Positions 6,922-15,125 of a DNA stretch of 17,192 nt are shown in pieces (position 1 is the first letter of the stretch; each line of letters starts with the position of its first letter). The translations under genes and the position numbers were made by a program. This DNA is from DATILL01 sp035476575 (GTDB lineage: Bacteria > Actinomycetota > Actinomycetes > Mycobacteriales > JACQDL01). The notes under the pieces were generated by a model. The model did no database searches, was not told the DNA's origin, and saw nothing but the letters and a program-made list of their open reading frames with translations. The stretch covers positions 1 through 17,192 of the forward strand of contig DATILL010000054.1 of the NCBI GenBank assembly GCA_035476575.1, given 5' to 3'.

Positions 6922-7883
6922 GGGCGGTGGCAGGCGACGAGGTGACCGGAGTGGTCGGCCAGCGTCGGGCGCTGGCCGCAGGCGGGGACCATGCGGGCGC
7001 AGCGGGGGGTGAACGCGCAGCCGGCGGGCAGGTCGGTGAGCAGCGGCGGCAGCCCGGGAACCGGGGTGAAGGCCCGGTCGGGCAGGGAGTCGAGCAGCCC
7101 CCGGGTGTAGGGGTGCAGCGGGGTGTCGAGCACCGCCGGCGTCGGCCCGGTCTCGGCCAGCCGGCCGGCGTACATGACTGCGATCCGGTCGGCGACCCGC
7201 CCGACGGCGGCCAGGTCGTGGGTGATCAGCAGGACGGCATGCCCGTCGTCGACGAGCCGGCGCAGCTCGCCGACCAGCGCGTCGACCAGTGCCCGGTCCA
7301 GGCCGGTGGTCGGCTCGTCGGCGATGAGCAGCCACGGGTCGCCGACCAGGGCCAGCGCGGTGGCGACCCGCTGGGCCATGCCGCCGGACAGCTCGTGGGG
7401 GTACCGGTCCAGGTCACTGGGGTTCAGGCCGGCTCGGGCGGCGACCGCCTCAGCGTGCTCCCGGGGCCTCCGTAGGGCCGGGTGGTGCGCCCGGACGGTC
7501 TCCTCGAGCTGGGCGCGGGCGGTGCGCACGGGGGTGAGATGGGCGGCCGGGCTCTGCGGCACCAGGCCGATCCGGCGGCCCCGGACGGTGCGGGCAAGGA
7601 CCCGGTCCGGCGCAGTGAGCAGGTCCAAGGGCGGCGTGCCGCCGCCGGAGAGGATGGCGTGGCCGGCGACCTCGGCGTTGGCGGGCAGGAAGCCGAGCAG
7701 GGCGGCGGCCAGCACCGACTTGCCGCAGCCGCTCTCGCCGACCAACGCCAGGCACTCGCCGGGGCACACGGTGAAGGAGACGTCGCTGACCGCGGCCACC
7801 CGCGCGCCGGGGATCGTGAAGCGCACCGAGAGGCCGGTCACGGCCAGCTCGGCCACCGCCAGCTCAGTATCGGCGCTCACCAT
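6915..7883 (-). CDS. nikD: Nickel/dipeptide-type ABC transporter ATPase (NikD-like)
   Basis: A 322-aa nucleotide-binding subunit. Walker A GESGCGKS is at 49-56, the Q-loop Gln at 110, signature LSGGM at 165-169, Walker B LLIADE at 185-190 and the H-loop THD at 221-223. The C terminus has the oligopeptide/dipeptide transporter extension (HPYTRGLL, then CAFTPRCARMVPAC and a late VAC), whose cysteines are typical of Dpp/Opp/Nik ATPases, some of which bind an iron-sulphur cluster. ATG 7883 overlaps the nikC end by 7 bp and the gene overlaps nikE, consistent with one polycistronic message. Confidence 0.88.
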   Translation of the reverse strand: MVSADTELAVAELAVTGLSVRFTIPGARVAAVSDVSFTVCPGECLALVGESGCGKSVLAAALLGFLPANAEVAGHAILSGGGTPPLDLLTAPDRVLARTVRGRRIGLVPQSPAAHLTPVRTARAQLEETVRAHHPALRRPREHAEAVAARAGLNPSDLDRYPHELSGGMAQRVATALALVGDPWLLIADEPTTGLDRALVDALVGELRRLVDDGHAVLLITHDLAAVGRVADRIAVMYAGRLAETGPTPAVLDTPLHPYTRGLLDSLPDRAFTPVPGLPPLLTDLPAGCAFTPRCARMVPACGQRPTLADHSGHLVACHRPC

Positions 7884-8800
7884 GACAGCTCCGAGCGGCG
7901 GCGCGGGTTGAGTCGGTCCCGCCATACGCCGCCGAGCCCGGACACGGCCAGCGTCGCGACGATCAGTACGACGCCCGGCGCGAGGGACATCCACCAGCCG
8001 CCGGTGAGCAGCGACCGCTGGGCGTCGTTGATCATGTTGCCGATGCTGGCGAGGTGGGGTGGCAGGCCGAGGCCGAGGAAGGACAGCGCGGTCTCGTGCC
8101 ACACCGCGTGCGGCACCATCAGGGTCGCGGCGAGCAGCACGTGCGGGGCGACGTTCGGCAGCAGGTGGCGGGCCATGATGCGCAGCCGGGAGGACCCGCC
8201 GACGATCGCGGCGTCGACGAACGGCCGGGCCCGCAGGGACAGGATCTCCGAGCGGACGATGCGGGCCGAGGACAGCCAGTGCGTCAGCGCGATGGAGACG
8301 ACCACCGCCGACAGGCTCGGCCGCAGGACGGCGACGATGACGATCCCGAGCAGCAGGTGCGGCACCGAGGCGACGGCGTCGACGACACGCATCAGCAGCC
8401 GGTCGGTCCAGCCGCCGACCGCGCCGGCAACGGCCCCGACAGCGGTGCCCAGGAGGGTGGAGACGAGCGCGGCGACCAGGCCGACGGCGAGGGACACACG
8501 CAGCCCGTAGACGCAGCGAAGCAGCACGTCGCGGCCGAGCTCGTCGGTGCCGAACGGATGGGCCGGCCTGGGTGGGCGGTACGCCGCACTGAGGTCCACC
8601 ACCTGCTGGTTGAGGCCGACCACGAGCGGCACGACGAGCACCGCGAGCGTGAGCACGGACAGGACGGCCGCCGAAGAGACCAGCCGCCACCGTGGCGACC
8701 GGGGCGCGCCGGCCGCGGCCACCCGGGACCGTGCCGCCGGCCGCCAGCCAAGTGCCTGGGCAGCGGGCGGCTCCGGTCGGTGGACCTTGAGATCAGCCAT
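7877..8800 (-). CDS. nikC: ABC transporter permease (NikC-like)
   Basis: A 307-aa inner-membrane subunit of the BPD_transp_1 family. An Arg/Pro-rich N-terminal tail is followed by the first membrane helix and the HPFGTDELGRDVLLRCVYG region that is diagnostic of the second permease in Dpp/Opp/Nik systems. The EAA-type coupling loop lies around PFVDAAIVGGSSRLRIMARH. Several hydrophobic helices are visible. It overlaps nikB by 8 bp upstream and nikD by 7 bp downstream. Substrate (nickel or a nickel chelate) is inferred from the operator and gene order. Confidence 0.87.
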   Translation of the reverse strand: MADLKVHRPEPPAAQALGWRPAARSRVAAAGAPRSPRWRLVSSAAVLSVLTLAVLVVPLVVGLNQQVVDLSAAYRPPRPAHPFGTDELGRDVLLRCVYGLRVSLAVGLVAALVSTLLGTAVGAVAGAVGGWTDRLLMRVVDAVASVPHLLLGIVIVAVLRPSLSAVVVSIALTHWLSSARIVRSEILSLRARPFVDAAIVGGSSRLRIMARHLLPNVAPHVLLAATLMVPHAVWHETALSFLGLGLPPHLASIGNMINDAQRSLLTGGWWMSLAPGVVLIVATLAVSGLGGVWRDRLNPRRRSELSW

Positions 8801-9821
8801 CGAGAGTCACCCTCGGGTCGGCCAGCGCGTAGAGCACGTCGGCGAGCAGGTTGCCGAGCAGCACCGCGGCGGTGGCCAGCAGCGTGAGGGCGCCCAGCAG
8901 GGAGAAGTCGACGGCGAGCGCGGCGTCGACGGTGGCCTTGGCAATCCCGGGCCAGGAGAAGACGGTCTCGACCAGCAGTGCCCCGGTGATCAGCTCCGGG
9001 ACGCGGGCGCCGAGCAGGGTGAGGAACGGCAGCAACGAGGTGCGCAGCGCGTGGCCGACCACGACGGTCCGGTCGCTCAGGCCGCGGGCGCGGGCCCCGA
9101 TGACATAGTCCTGGGTGAGCGCCTCGAGCAGGGCCTGCCGGACGAACAACACGAACCACGGCGCCTGCGAGACCGCCAGCACCACAGCCGGCAGGATGAG
9201 GTGCCGGACGACCTGCCCAGCGGACAGGGCCGCGGCCGGGTCGGTGAGCCCGCCGCCGGGCAGCCACCGCAGCCGCAAGGCGAAGACATACAGGGCGGCG
9301 AGCCCCAGCCAGAACACCGGGGCGGCCTCCAGCGCGTAGGACGTCCCGGTGACCGTCCGGTCCAGCCAGCTACCCTGCCGCCACGCGGCCGCCGTGCCCA
9401 GCACCACACCCAGCAGCAGCGCCATTGCGAACCCGACCGAGAGCAGCAGCACCGACCAGCCCAGCCGGTCGCCGATCACCCGGGAGACCGGCTGCTGCAG
9501 CGACAGCGAGTCCCCGAGGTCGCCGGTGACAGCATGCCGCAGCCACGCGCCGTACTGGTGTAGCAGTGGGGCGTCCACCCCCCAGTTCGCCCGGACCTGC
9601 GCCACCCGCGCGGCGTCCGCGCCGATGATCCGCGCGCCGAAGTACCGCTCTACCGGGTCGAACGGCGACGCCTTGGCCAGCACGAACATGGCGAAGCTGA
9701 CCAGCAGCAGGACAGGTGCGGCAAAGGCGAGCCGGCGGGCCGCCAGCAGGCCGATCGCCCGCCCCCGACGCCGCCGCGCCGGGGGCCGGACCAGTGCGGC
9801 GTCGGCCAAGGCTGCGGTCAT
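8793..9821 (-). CDS. nikB: ABC transporter permease (NikB-like)
   Basis: A 342-aa inner-membrane permease of the BPD_transp_1 family, the first permease of a Dpp/Opp/Nik operon. After an Arg-rich N terminus comes the hydrophobic helix APVLLLVSFAMFVLAKASP, then the periplasmic segment with DPV and a GDLGDSLSL sequence. The EAA-type loop is DYVIGARARGLSDRTVVVGH, and the C terminus carries ETVFSWPGIAK, all standard for the family. The start ATG 9821 overlaps the nikA stop by 4 bp (ATGA). Pairs with NikC as a heterodimeric channel. Confidence 0.88.
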   Translation of the reverse strand: MTAALADAALVRPPARRRRGRAIGLLAARRLAFAAPVLLLVSFAMFVLAKASPFDPVERYFGARIIGADAARVAQVRANWGVDAPLLHQYGAWLRHAVTGDLGDSLSLQQPVSRVIGDRLGWSVLLLSVGFAMALLLGVVLGTAAAWRQGSWLDRTVTGTSYALEAAPVFWLGLAALYVFALRLRWLPGGGLTDPAAALSAGQVVRHLILPAVVLAVSQAPWFVLFVRQALLEALTQDYVIGARARGLSDRTVVVGHALRTSLLPFLTLLGARVPELITGALLVETVFSWPGIAKATVDAALAVDFSLLGALTLLATAAVLLGNLLADVLYALADPRVTLDG

Positions 9822-11398
9822 GACGGCTTGGGGACCCAGTCCTCAAGGTTCCACCACAGCGCGTGCACCAGTCCGTGGTCGTGCGGCTCGACCTGCTCGA
9901 CCTGGCCGGTCCACCAATCCCGGATGACGTAGGTGTGGTCGAGGAACACCAGGAACGCCCACCCGGGGTCGGCGACGTACGCCGTCTGGAAGTCGGCGTA
10001 GGCGCGCTTGCGGGCGCCGGAGTCGAGGCTGCGCCGGCCGGTGTCCAGCGCGGCGTCCACCGTGGGGTTGCGGTAGAGGGTCATGTTCACGTAGCCCGGC
10101 TGGCCGATGTACCTCGAGCTGAGCAGGGTGTACGTGGCGCTGTCGGGGTCGTAGGGGTCGCCGCCGCCCCAGATGGCCGCCGTCTCCCGCTGGCGCTTGA
10201 GCATCACCTCAAAGGTGGTGCCCTCCACCGGTGCGTCGATGCCCAGCCTGGCGAGGTCGCTCGCGCAGGCCAGGGCCAGGTCCTTGCGCAGCACGTCGCC
10301 GGCCGGGTACAGGATCGGCAGGCGTGCCGGCTTGCCGCCGCGGGTCCGCTTGCCGTCTGCCCCGAGGCGCCAGCCCGCGTCGTCCAGCAGCCGCCCGGCC
10401 TGTGCCGGGTCGTAGGGGAAGGCGGCGGCCGGGTCGTACCACTGGGCGAGGTACGGCGAGATCGGAGTGGCCGCCGGCTTGCCGGCGCCGGCCAGCACCG
10501 TGTCGATCATCGCCTGCCGGTTGACGCCGACGTTGATCGCCCGCCGCACTCTGGTGTCGGAGGTGAACGGGAGCACCGAGGGGATCCCCAGGCCGCGGTA
10601 GTCGGCGCTCGGGCTCTGCACGACCCGGTAGCCAGCCCGGCCAGAGTAGGTCTTCGCCAGCTTCGGCGGCAGGGCGGCGGCGTCGAACTCGCCGGCCGCC
10701 ATCCGGGTCGCGCGAGCGTTGTCGTCGACGGCGAACAAGAATGTCACGGTCTTGATCGCGGGGGCCCCGCCCCAGTACCGCTCGTTCGCCTGCAGCACCA
10801 GCCTGGAGCCCTTGCGCCACTCGGTCACGGTGTAGGGACCGGTGCCCATCGGCCTGGTGTTGAACGGCGCGGTGTTGATGTTGACGCCGTCGAAGGCGTG
10901 GCGTGGCACCACGCCCAGCAGCAGCCGCTGCGCGAACGGCGCGTAGGGGTACCTCAGGTGGAACACGACCGTCCGCTCGTCTGGGGCGCTGACCTCGGCT
11001 AAGGCGTCGAAGCGCGACGCGATGGTGGTGTTGACCTTCGGGTCGAGCACCGAGCGGTAGGTGAAGGCCACGTCCTGCGCGGACAGCGGGGTGCCATCGG
11101 AGAAGGTGACCCCCGCCCGCAGCGTCGCGGTCCAGGTCAGGCCGTCTGGCGACGCGGTCGGCACACGCTCGGCCAGGGCCGGCACCAGGTGGAGCTGCCC
11201 GTCCCGGGCCACCAGCCCGTCGAATACCCTCGACGCCCCGTCCGGTGCGTACCCCAGGATCGGGTTCAGGTTGTCCGGCTCCGACGCCGCGCCGATCACG
11301 ATGGACCGTCCGCCGTCCGCCGAGCCCTGGCTCGGGGACGCGCAGCCGGACGCCGCGACGAGCCCGACCGCCACACACACCATTACCTGCCGCATCAT
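9818..11398 (-). CDS. nikA: Nickel/peptide-type substrate-binding lipoprotein (NikA-like)
   Basis: A 526-aa SBP_bac_5 extracellular solute-binding protein that would capture nickel, probably as a chelate, and hand it to NikBC. The N terminus is a lipoprotein signal: MMRQ, a hydrophobic stretch, then lipobox A-S-G-C with C19. Family motifs include EPDNLNPI, VFDGLV, LRAGVTFSDGTPLSAQDVAFTY, GTGPYTV and ANERYWGG. ATG 11398 is chosen because the lipobox then sits at the proper distance. GTG 11404 is a real alternative, since the predicted promoter places the transcript start close to it. The frame stays open upstream to about 11746, but that extension would bury the signal peptide and the promoter. 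A peptide specificity cannot be excluded from protein sequence alone; the Nur-like site makes nickel the better call. Confidence 0.9.
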   Translation of the reverse strand: MMRQVMVCVAVGLVAASGCASPSQGSADGGRSIVIGAASEPDNLNPILGYAPDGASRVFDGLVARDGQLHLVPALAERVPTASPDGLTWTATLRAGVTFSDGTPLSAQDVAFTYRSVLDPKVNTTIASRFDALAEVSAPDERTVVFHLRYPYAPFAQRLLLGVVPRHAFDGVNINTAPFNTRPMGTGPYTVTEWRKGSRLVLQANERYWGGAPAIKTVTFLFAVDDNARATRMAAGEFDAAALPPKLAKTYSGRAGYRVVQSPSADYRGLGIPSVLPFTSDTRVRRAINVGVNRQAMIDTVLAGAGKPAATPISPYLAQWYDPAAAFPYDPAQAGRLLDDAGWRLGADGKRTRGGKPARLPILYPAGDVLRKDLALACASDLARLGIDAPVEGTTFEVMLKRQRETAAIWGGGDPYDPDSATYTLLSSRYIGQPGYVNMTLYRNPTVDAALDTGRRSLDSGARKRAYADFQTAYVADPGWAFLVFLDHTYVIRDWWTGQVEQVEPHDHGLVHALWWNLEDWVPKPS

Positions 11399-11412
11399 CC
11401 GCACAAGCGCGA

Positions 11413-11441
11413 AACCTAGCCCTGTTGCAATATAACTGCAA
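11413..11441 (-). promoter_or_regulatory. Predicted promoter of the nikABCDE-GNAT operon
   Basis: Minus strand: TTGCAG (11436-11441) as -35, a 17-bp spacer and TAGGTT (11413-11418) as -10. The start of transcription would fall near 11406, leaving almost no leader before GTG 11404 or ATG 11398. A leaderless or very short-leader message is therefore likely, which agrees with the absence of a good ribosome binding site. Confidence 0.58.
11425..11441. promoter_or_regulatory. Nur-like operator of the nik operon
   Basis: TTGCAA-TATAA-CTGCAA matches 11 of 12 positions of the TTGCAA-N5-TTGCAA pattern. It covers the -35 and part of the spacer of the predicted nik promoter, an arrangement expected for repression by nickel-loaded Nur. 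Confidence 0.75.
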
Positions 11442-11582
11442 TAGCTACATGCTGGCGACCTGTTGCCTTCGATGGCCGGGTGCTGGCCGACCGGCATGGA
11501 AGCCCGCTTGGCGGCTGGCGGGTGTGCCCATGGCCGCCGTACCGTCGGAACCTGCTGAACCGAGGGCATAGGGCAGGCGACG

Positions 11583-12407
11583 GTGCGAATCGACTGGGAG
11601 CACGCGCGGGCGACACTGCAGGCGACCGCGGGCCGGACCGCTGACCTGCTGGGCTCGGTCCCGGACGGCGACCTGCCGGTGACGGGATCGGCGTGGACGG
11701 TGGGGGAGGTCGGCGCCCATCTGGTGGCGGTGCTCCGGGAGTACACCCGTGCCGTGGACGGATCCTTCGACGCGGTGTCGCCCTACATCCCCGACACCGA
11801 GGTGTTCGCCGACCGTCTCTCGGCGGTCACCGCCGGCACTCTTGAGCTGGTGTCCGAGCGCCGTCCAGATGTCCTGGCATCGCTCGTGGTGGACGCGGCG
11901 CAGGCCTACCTGGCTGCCACCGCCCGGCGGTCACCCGACGAGGCGGTCCGCACTCCCTGGTACGGCTCGCAGGCCTCGCTGAGCCTCGGGGTGGCCACCT
12001 GCCTGCTGGTCGGTGAGCAGGTCATCCACGGCTACGACATCGCCAGGACCGTGCGACGCCGATGGCCGATCAGCAATGCCGAGGCCTTGCTGACCGTGCC
12101 GGTGGCCCAGGCGATGGTGCCCCTGATCGTGAACCCAGAGGCAGCCCGCGGGCTTACCACCAGCTTCGAGGTACGCCCGTGGGGTGGGCCGCGGTTCGTC
12201 GTCCGGTTCCGCGACGGGGCGCCTGTAGTGGAGCCGGCGGACGGCCAGGCCGTCGACTGCCGCCTCTCGGCCCACCCGGTGGATCTGATGCTGGTGGTCT
12301 ATGGCCGGATCGGCCAATGGGGGCCTATCGTCCGCGGCCGGCTCCGGGCCTGGGGCCGCAGGCCGTGGCTGGGCCTGAGGTTCAAGAGCCTGTTCTACAA
12401 CCCCTGA
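11583..12407 (+). CDS. Mycothiol-dependent maleylpyruvate isomerase-family (DinB-like) protein
   Basis: A 274-aa protein with an N-terminal DinB/MDMPI four-helix domain and a C-terminal SCP2-like region. The putative metal triad of the family is present: H46 (in WTVGEVGAHLVAV) and E145-x3-H149 (in GEQVIHGYDIAR). Family members use mycothiol as a cofactor for isomerisation or transfer reactions, and mycothiol is confined to Actinobacteria. The specific substrate is unknown, and maleylpyruvate isomerase should be read as a family name only. Start GTG 11583 gives a good N terminus, with a weak GGGCAGG sequence upstream. The gene is divergent from nik and converges on the next gene with 7 bp between the stops. 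Confidence 0.85.
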   Translation: MRIDWEHARATLQATAGRTADLLGSVPDGDLPVTGSAWTVGEVGAHLVAVLREYTRAVDGSFDAVSPYIPDTEVFADRLSAVTAGTLELVSERRPDVLASLVVDAAQAYLAATARRSPDEAVRTPWYGSQASLSLGVATCLLVGEQVIHGYDIARTVRRRWPISNAEALLTVPVAQAMVPLIVNPEAARGLTTSFEVRPWGGPRFVVRFRDGAPVVEPADGQAVDCRLSAHPVDLMLVVYGRIGQWGPIVRGRLRAWGRRPWLGLRFKSLFYNP

Positions 12408-12414
12408 GACATCC

Positions 12415-13035
12415 CTACTTTGCCAGCGCGGCCACGACCTCCTCGGAGGTGGCTGGCACGGAGAACATCGGGTAGTCGTAGGAGATCGCGTTGTCGTGCT
12501 CGGCCTGCGAGGTGGCCGCCACGCAGTCGGTCAGCGTGATGACCCGGTAGCCGTTCTCGTAGCCCGTCCGCATGGTCGACTCGACGCAGCAGTTGGTGAG
12601 GAACCCGCCGAGAACGATCGTGGTGATGCCCTTGCTGCGGAGGATGAAGTCGAGGTTGGTGCTGGCGAAGGTGTCCAGGCCGCGCTTGCCCTCAACCACG
12701 ATGTCACCGCCCTGGGGAGCCAGGTCGTCGACAATCGCGGCGCCCCAACTGCCCTTGACAAAGGCGTTGCCGTCGACGACACCCTTCAGGATGCCGTACG
12801 GATGTGCGGAGATCTCGTGATAGCCCTCGACGAAGGTGATCGGCGCGTGCATGACTGTCGCGCCGGACCTGCGGGCGGCCTCGACAACCGCGACGGTGTG
12901 GGCGAGCATGCCGGTCTTGTCCATCACCTCGGCGACCGCGCCGTGCAGGACGCCGCCCTCGGTGGTGAAGTCGTTCTGGTACTCGATCAGCACCACGGCC
13001 GTAGCTGCCGGGTCGAGCGTCAACGTGCCGGCCAT
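12415..13035 (-). CDS. Isochorismatase-family cysteine hydrolase
   Basis: A 206-aa cytosolic alpha/beta hydrolase of the isochorismatase/nicotinamidase superfamily. The catalytic triad is visible: D22 (in IEYQNDF), K117 (VEGKRGLDTF) and the nucleophile C150 (LTNCCVEST), with a GGFLTNCCVE turn that holds the cis-peptide region. Substrates in this superfamily range from isochorismate and nicotinamide to ureides and carbamates, and nothing here decides between them. ATG 13035 is chosen because GAGGTGG lies about 9 bases upstream and the protein begins right at the first beta-strand. The frame stays open farther upstream but codes for unlikely sequence there. Confidence 0.9.
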   Translation of the reverse strand: MAGTLTLDPAATAVVLIEYQNDFTTEGGVLHGAVAEVMDKTGMLAHTVAVVEAARRSGATVMHAPITFVEGYHEISAHPYGILKGVVDGNAFVKGSWGAAIVDDLAPQGGDIVVEGKRGLDTFASTNLDFILRSKGITTIVLGGFLTNCCVESTMRTGYENGYRVITLTDCVAATSQAEHDNAISYDYPMFSVPATSEEVVAALAK

Positions 13036-13319
13036 CGGAGCACCCACCTCGTCGGGTCGTGGATCGCCTTCCAGACGCATTAAAGTGCGGGTCAGAGGAG
13101 CAGGCAAGGGACGAGACTTCTCCAGATGATCTCTCCGCGGTGGTACGCCCCGCTCGGCATCGAGGTCTCGGCCCAGGCCGCTGCGTTGTGGGTGCCCGGC
13201 CGCCGGCCGTATTGCTGAGCTGCTTATCTGGACAGCATCACAATCTAAACACTTTCCCATCCTTATCGTTCCATAGCGGGCCGTGAGGTTTGATATGTGA
13301 TGCATGCCCGATCGAACCA

Positions 13320-13348
13320 TTGATAGCCGTTGACCACCTGACTATGGT
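13320..13348 (+). promoter_or_regulatory. Predicted promoter of the S1 protease gene
   Basis: TTGATA (13320-13325), a 17-bp spacer and TATGGT (13343-13348) form a good housekeeping-type promoter, with a leader of about 40 nt to the protease start. Confidence 0.55.
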
Positions 13349-13350
13349 CA
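13331..13350. promoter_or_regulatory. 20-bp palindrome over the protease promoter
   Basis: TGACCA (13331-13336), 8-bp spacer, TGGTCA (13345-13350). It covers the spacer and -10 of the predicted promoter, as expected of a repressor operator. The cognate regulator is not in the window. Confidence 0.4.
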
Positions 13351-13394
13351 TGCATGCCTGCAAGCACCCTTGATCCCGGTGAGGAGTGACTGTG

Positions 13395-14771
13395 ATGAGA
13401 TGTCATAAGTTGTGGGGTATGGCGGCGGTGGCCGCGCTGGCCGCGACCCTGCTGGTGTCACCCTTTGCCGGAGGTACGGGCGACTCGGGACCGGGCTCGG
13501 CGGCACCGCCGCCGGACCAGATCCGCGAGTCGGTGGACTACCTGGTCTCCACGTACGGCGTGAGCACCGCGGAGGCCGTGCGCCGGGTGGTCCTCGACGC
13601 CGACAGCGCGGACGTGGGCCGGCGCCTCGCCCGGGCGCTGCCCGACGAGTACGCCGGGATGTGACTCGACCAGCGCAACGGCGGGGTGATGGTCGTCGCC
13701 GCCACGAGCCCGGACCAGGCCCGAGCGGTGGTCCGCGGCCTGCCGCACCAGGACGAGATCCGCGTCGTGCCGGCGACACGCTCGCTGCGCGAGCTGGGCC
13801 GCGTCCGCGACCGGGTCCAGGCATTGGTCGGTGCCGCCGGCCACGCCGACGTCGACACGCAGCGCAACCGGGTGACCGTGTGGACCAGCCGGCCGGCCGC
13901 CGTACGGGGGCTGCTGGCCGCGCGGGGCGTCGACGCGGAGGCGTACGCGGTGAGTCCTGTGCCGCGCGGCCTGCCCACCGCCTGCCGGCGAATCGCCCCG
14001 ATCGCGACCGCCACGTGTGACCCGCCGTTCCGCGGGGGGCTCTCCATCGTGATGGAGAACGTGAACGGCGTGCTGGGTACGTTCTGTACCAGCGCGTTCA
14101 ACCTGATCGACAACAGCGGCCGGTTCTACACCACGACCGCTGGCCACTGCTTCGCCCGCCCGGTCCCCGCCATCCGGTTCAGCACGGCCGCCACCCTGCC
14201 CAACGGGGCCGCCAGGAGGCTCGGGGACGGGCAGCACCGGCGCGCGCTGATCGTCGACGAGCCCGCCCCGCTGCTCGACTTCGCGATCACCCCGGTGGTC
14301 GACCCGGACTTCTGGGTGCCCGGCGGCGTGCCGCGGCCGTTCGTCTTCTTCGAGTGCGGCACTCCCACCGCCGCGCAGTGCTTCGCCAGCCTCAACAAGC
14401 ACCGCTACCGCATCTGGGACGTCCGCAACTACGCTGACATGACGATCGGAAACCTCGTCTGCATGACCGGGGCTAGCCCGCTGACCGGGGCCGTCCGCGG
14501 CACCCGCTGCGGCGAGATCACCGGACTCGGCAACGGCGCTATCCAGGCCAACATCTGCGCGAAGTCCGGCGACAGCGGAGCCCCGCTGTTCAACCAGGTC
14601 ACCCACACCGCGTTCGGCATCGAAAGCCAGGTCGTCCCCCCGAACACGGCGGACGGCCAGTGCCGGCCCAACCCCGCCGAATGGGCTAGCCTGTCCACAC
14701 CCATCTCCGTCGTGCTCGCCGTTGCCCAGCAGCGAACCGGACGGACCTTCACCGTGATCGTCGACAACTGA
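13395..14771 (+). pseudogene. Secreted S1-family (chymotrypsin-fold) serine protease with an in-frame stop
   Basis: From ATG 13395, preceded by GAGGAG 8 bases upstream, the protein has a signal peptide (MRCHK, hydrophobic to about residue 20), a propeptide of the alpha-lytic/streptogrisin type and a catalytic domain. The triad is H251 (TTTAGHCF), D295 (LLDFAITP) and S394 (SGDSGAPLF). Codon 90 is TGA (13662-13664), in DEYAGM*LDQRNGG, where related propeptides have Trp (G-x-W-x-D), so a TGG to TGA change is the simple explanation. The frame continues without other lesions to the stop at 14769-14771, 458 codons in all, so decay is recent, or the TGA is read through, or it is a sequencing error. 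Re-initiation at ATG 13686 would give a catalytic domain without a signal peptide or full prodomain, which is unlikely to be useful. Cys pairs in the catalytic domain fit an extracellular enzyme. Confidence 0.87.
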
Positions 14772-14782
14772 CCCAGCCGAGT

Positions 14783-14824
14783 CCGCTGGCGAGGCCGGGA
14801 CCCGACCCTGGTTCCCACCAGCGG
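14783..14824 (+). terminator. Possible hairpin terminator after the protease
   Basis: CCGCTGG (14783-14789) pairs with CCAGCGG (14818-14824), and an inner GGGACC...GGTTCCC can extend the stem with a bulge. It starts 12 bp past the stop. There is no T-run, which is common for actinobacterial hairpins but lowers certainty. Confidence 0.35.
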
Positions 14825-14914
14825 CCGGACGTCGAGACCAGCCTTCGCGCAACCCCGATTGGGGCCTAACGCCGCCGATCCGCCACGCGAGGCCCGCTTT
14901 CGGGATGCAGGTGG

Positions 14915-15125
14915 TCAGTTGCGGAGGTCGGGGTGATCTGGTTGTTGTGCCAACCGGACCGGAGGCCACGGTCCGCGCCGGCTGGCCTCGGTACTCAGCG
15001 TGTCCGGGTGGTTTGGGCCGAGGATCCGTCGGCGCCGGGTCAGGGCCTCCTCTAGCAGGTGCCGGCCATCTGCAGGAACGTCGCCCGGGCCTGATCCGGA
15101 TCGAGACCGGCGAGTTCCCCTGCAT
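14915..15125 (-). pseudogene. Remnant resembling NB-ARC-associated TPR repeats
   Basis: On the minus strand a frame ending at TGA 14915 reads HLLEEALTRRRRILGPNHPDTL. The R-x-L-G-x-x-HPDTL pattern is the hallmark of the kinesin-light-chain-like TPR repeats found at the C termini of actinobacterial NB-ARC/STAND proteins. Only about one repeat is recognisable; upstream sequence in the same frame does not continue the pattern, so this is a fragment. The gene at 15407 is a TIR-NB-ARC protein of the kind that normally carries such repeats, so the scrap may come from a lost paralogue facing the other way. Confidence 0.45.

Larger units (their letters stand above)
13036..13394. other. Intergenic region between the hydrolase and the protease genes
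   Basis: The stretch of about 360 bp has no convincing gene. Its second half (from about 13215) is clearly more AT-rich than the rest of the window and contains a promoter (13320-13348), a 20-bp palindrome (13331-13350) and the sequence ATGCATGCC twice, at 13300-13308 and 13350-13358, exactly 50 bp apart. Confidence 0.6.

Noticed and set aside
11399..11746. N-terminal extension of the nikA frame
   Set aside because: It would place the lipoprotein signal about 116 residues inside the protein and run across the promoter and Nur-like site.
13036..13320. N-terminal extension of the isochorismatase-family gene
   Set aside because: The extension is unlike the family, and ATG 13035 has a good ribosome binding site and starts at the first strand of the fold.
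13662..13664. Selenocysteine at the in-frame TGA of the protease
   Set aside because: The position is not a redox or catalytic site, Trp is expected there, and no obvious downstream hairpin of the bacterial SECIS kind was seen.
13458..15125. Long minus-strand open frame opposite the protease
   Set aside because: Gly/Arg/Asp-rich translation with no motif, antisense to a gene with an intact catalytic triad.
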